Origin: Klebsormidium nitens
Taxonomy: Eukaryota > Streptophyta > Klebsormidiophyceae > Klebsormidiales > Klebsormidiaceae
DNA: 64,000 nucleotides
Reading direction: 5' to 3'
Assembly (NCBI GenBank): GCA_000708835.1
Contig: DF236984.1
Coordinates: 62,001-126,000, forward strand
Numbering within the stretch: position 1 is the stretch's first letter; each line of letters begins with the position of its first letter. Made by a program: the position numbers and the translations under genes. This document shows positions 63,586 to 64,000 of this stretch, one piece after another. Under the pieces are notes generated by a model that was not told where the DNA came from, did not search any database, and saw only the letters and a list, made by a program, of their open reading frames with translations.

Positions 63586-64000
63586 CTGCGACATGATCAA
63601 CAGCTTAAAGTCAGCCAGCATCGGATCCGTCAGACAAGACCAGGAAAACTATGCATAGCGCCTTCTCTTGCGGCTGAACTGAGAAAGGGATGAAGCCAGA
63701 GAATGTGGATGGGAGACAAAAGTCGCTTCTCGATTGTCCCTTTGAGGAGGGAGTATTTCAAGCGAACGGCTGACGAAGGTGGGCTGGCGGCGACGCTTGA
63801 GGGCCCTTGAACGCGTAGCTCTCTCGTCAACAAGCTCGCTTCCATAACCCCAAAGAAGTCTCAGTATGCTACACAGAAGATCAAAGCCAATCGAGCACCG
63901 CAAGAGTCTGCTACTCAAGAAAGTTGTTTTTGTCGGTCCCATGACCAGACCTCTACCCCTGATGCGGAGTCAAATACTTCTTCGACGGCACCTATGAAAT
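63586..64000. other. Right edge, probably 5' part of the polycystin gene
   Basis: The first supported exon starts in mid-codon, so coding sequence must continue to the right. A minus-strand open frame with an ATG at 63942 lies here but ends without an obvious junction to the next exon. I cannot assign it. Confidence 0.35.

Overview
This is a eukaryotic nuclear window of moderately high GC with short exons, GT-AG introns and one 680-base assembly gap (28829-29508). The gene set is a plant-type PTEN2 phosphatase, a plant-type SCAPER protein, an EAG/CNG-type potassium channel and a polycystin (PKD) channel. Polycystins occur in green algae but not in flowering plants, so a green alga fits best, and a streptophyte (charophyte) alga such as Klebsormidium is my guess. 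The genus is inference. Exon models were built by hand from splice sites, reading phase and protein family resemblance; most junctions keep phase.

Layout: (1) 572-10953, minus strand, an S1-S6 potassium channel with C-linker and cyclic-nucleotide-binding fold, running off the left edge. (2) 11463-19510, plus strand, a nine-exon PTEN2-like phosphatase, head to head with the channel across about 509 bases. (3) 21706-25853, minus strand, an orphan SF2-like helicase with a very acidic N-terminal part, a C-terminal winged helix and one apparent frameshift after its DEAD box. (4) 25854-31261, mostly non-coding, holding the gap and an intron-bearing tRNA-Gly(CCC) flanked by G/C-rich inverted repeats. 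(5) 31262-48560, plus strand, an 18-exon SCAPER gene predicted at about 2917 residues, with a long low-complexity N-terminal extension. (6) 50117-63585, minus strand, a polycystin-type channel whose ectodomain carries a cupredoxin-like domain and a Notch-type LNR module. Its 5' end is not resolved.

The most striking feature is not a gene. In the channel, PTEN and SCAPER genes, many introns contain one to four decaying tandem copies of the neighbouring exon edge together with its splice site. I call these exon echoes. They recur at roughly 105-190 base spacing on one or both sides of exons, and in the clearest array the copy next to the live exon is the best preserved. I did not see them in the polycystin or helicase genes. 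They suggest that introns here grow by repeated tandem duplication of exon-intron boundaries.

The genes do not form a pathway. Two are cation channels and one is a phosphatase, but nothing in the sequence shows that they are co-regulated apart from the shared channel/PTEN promoter interval.
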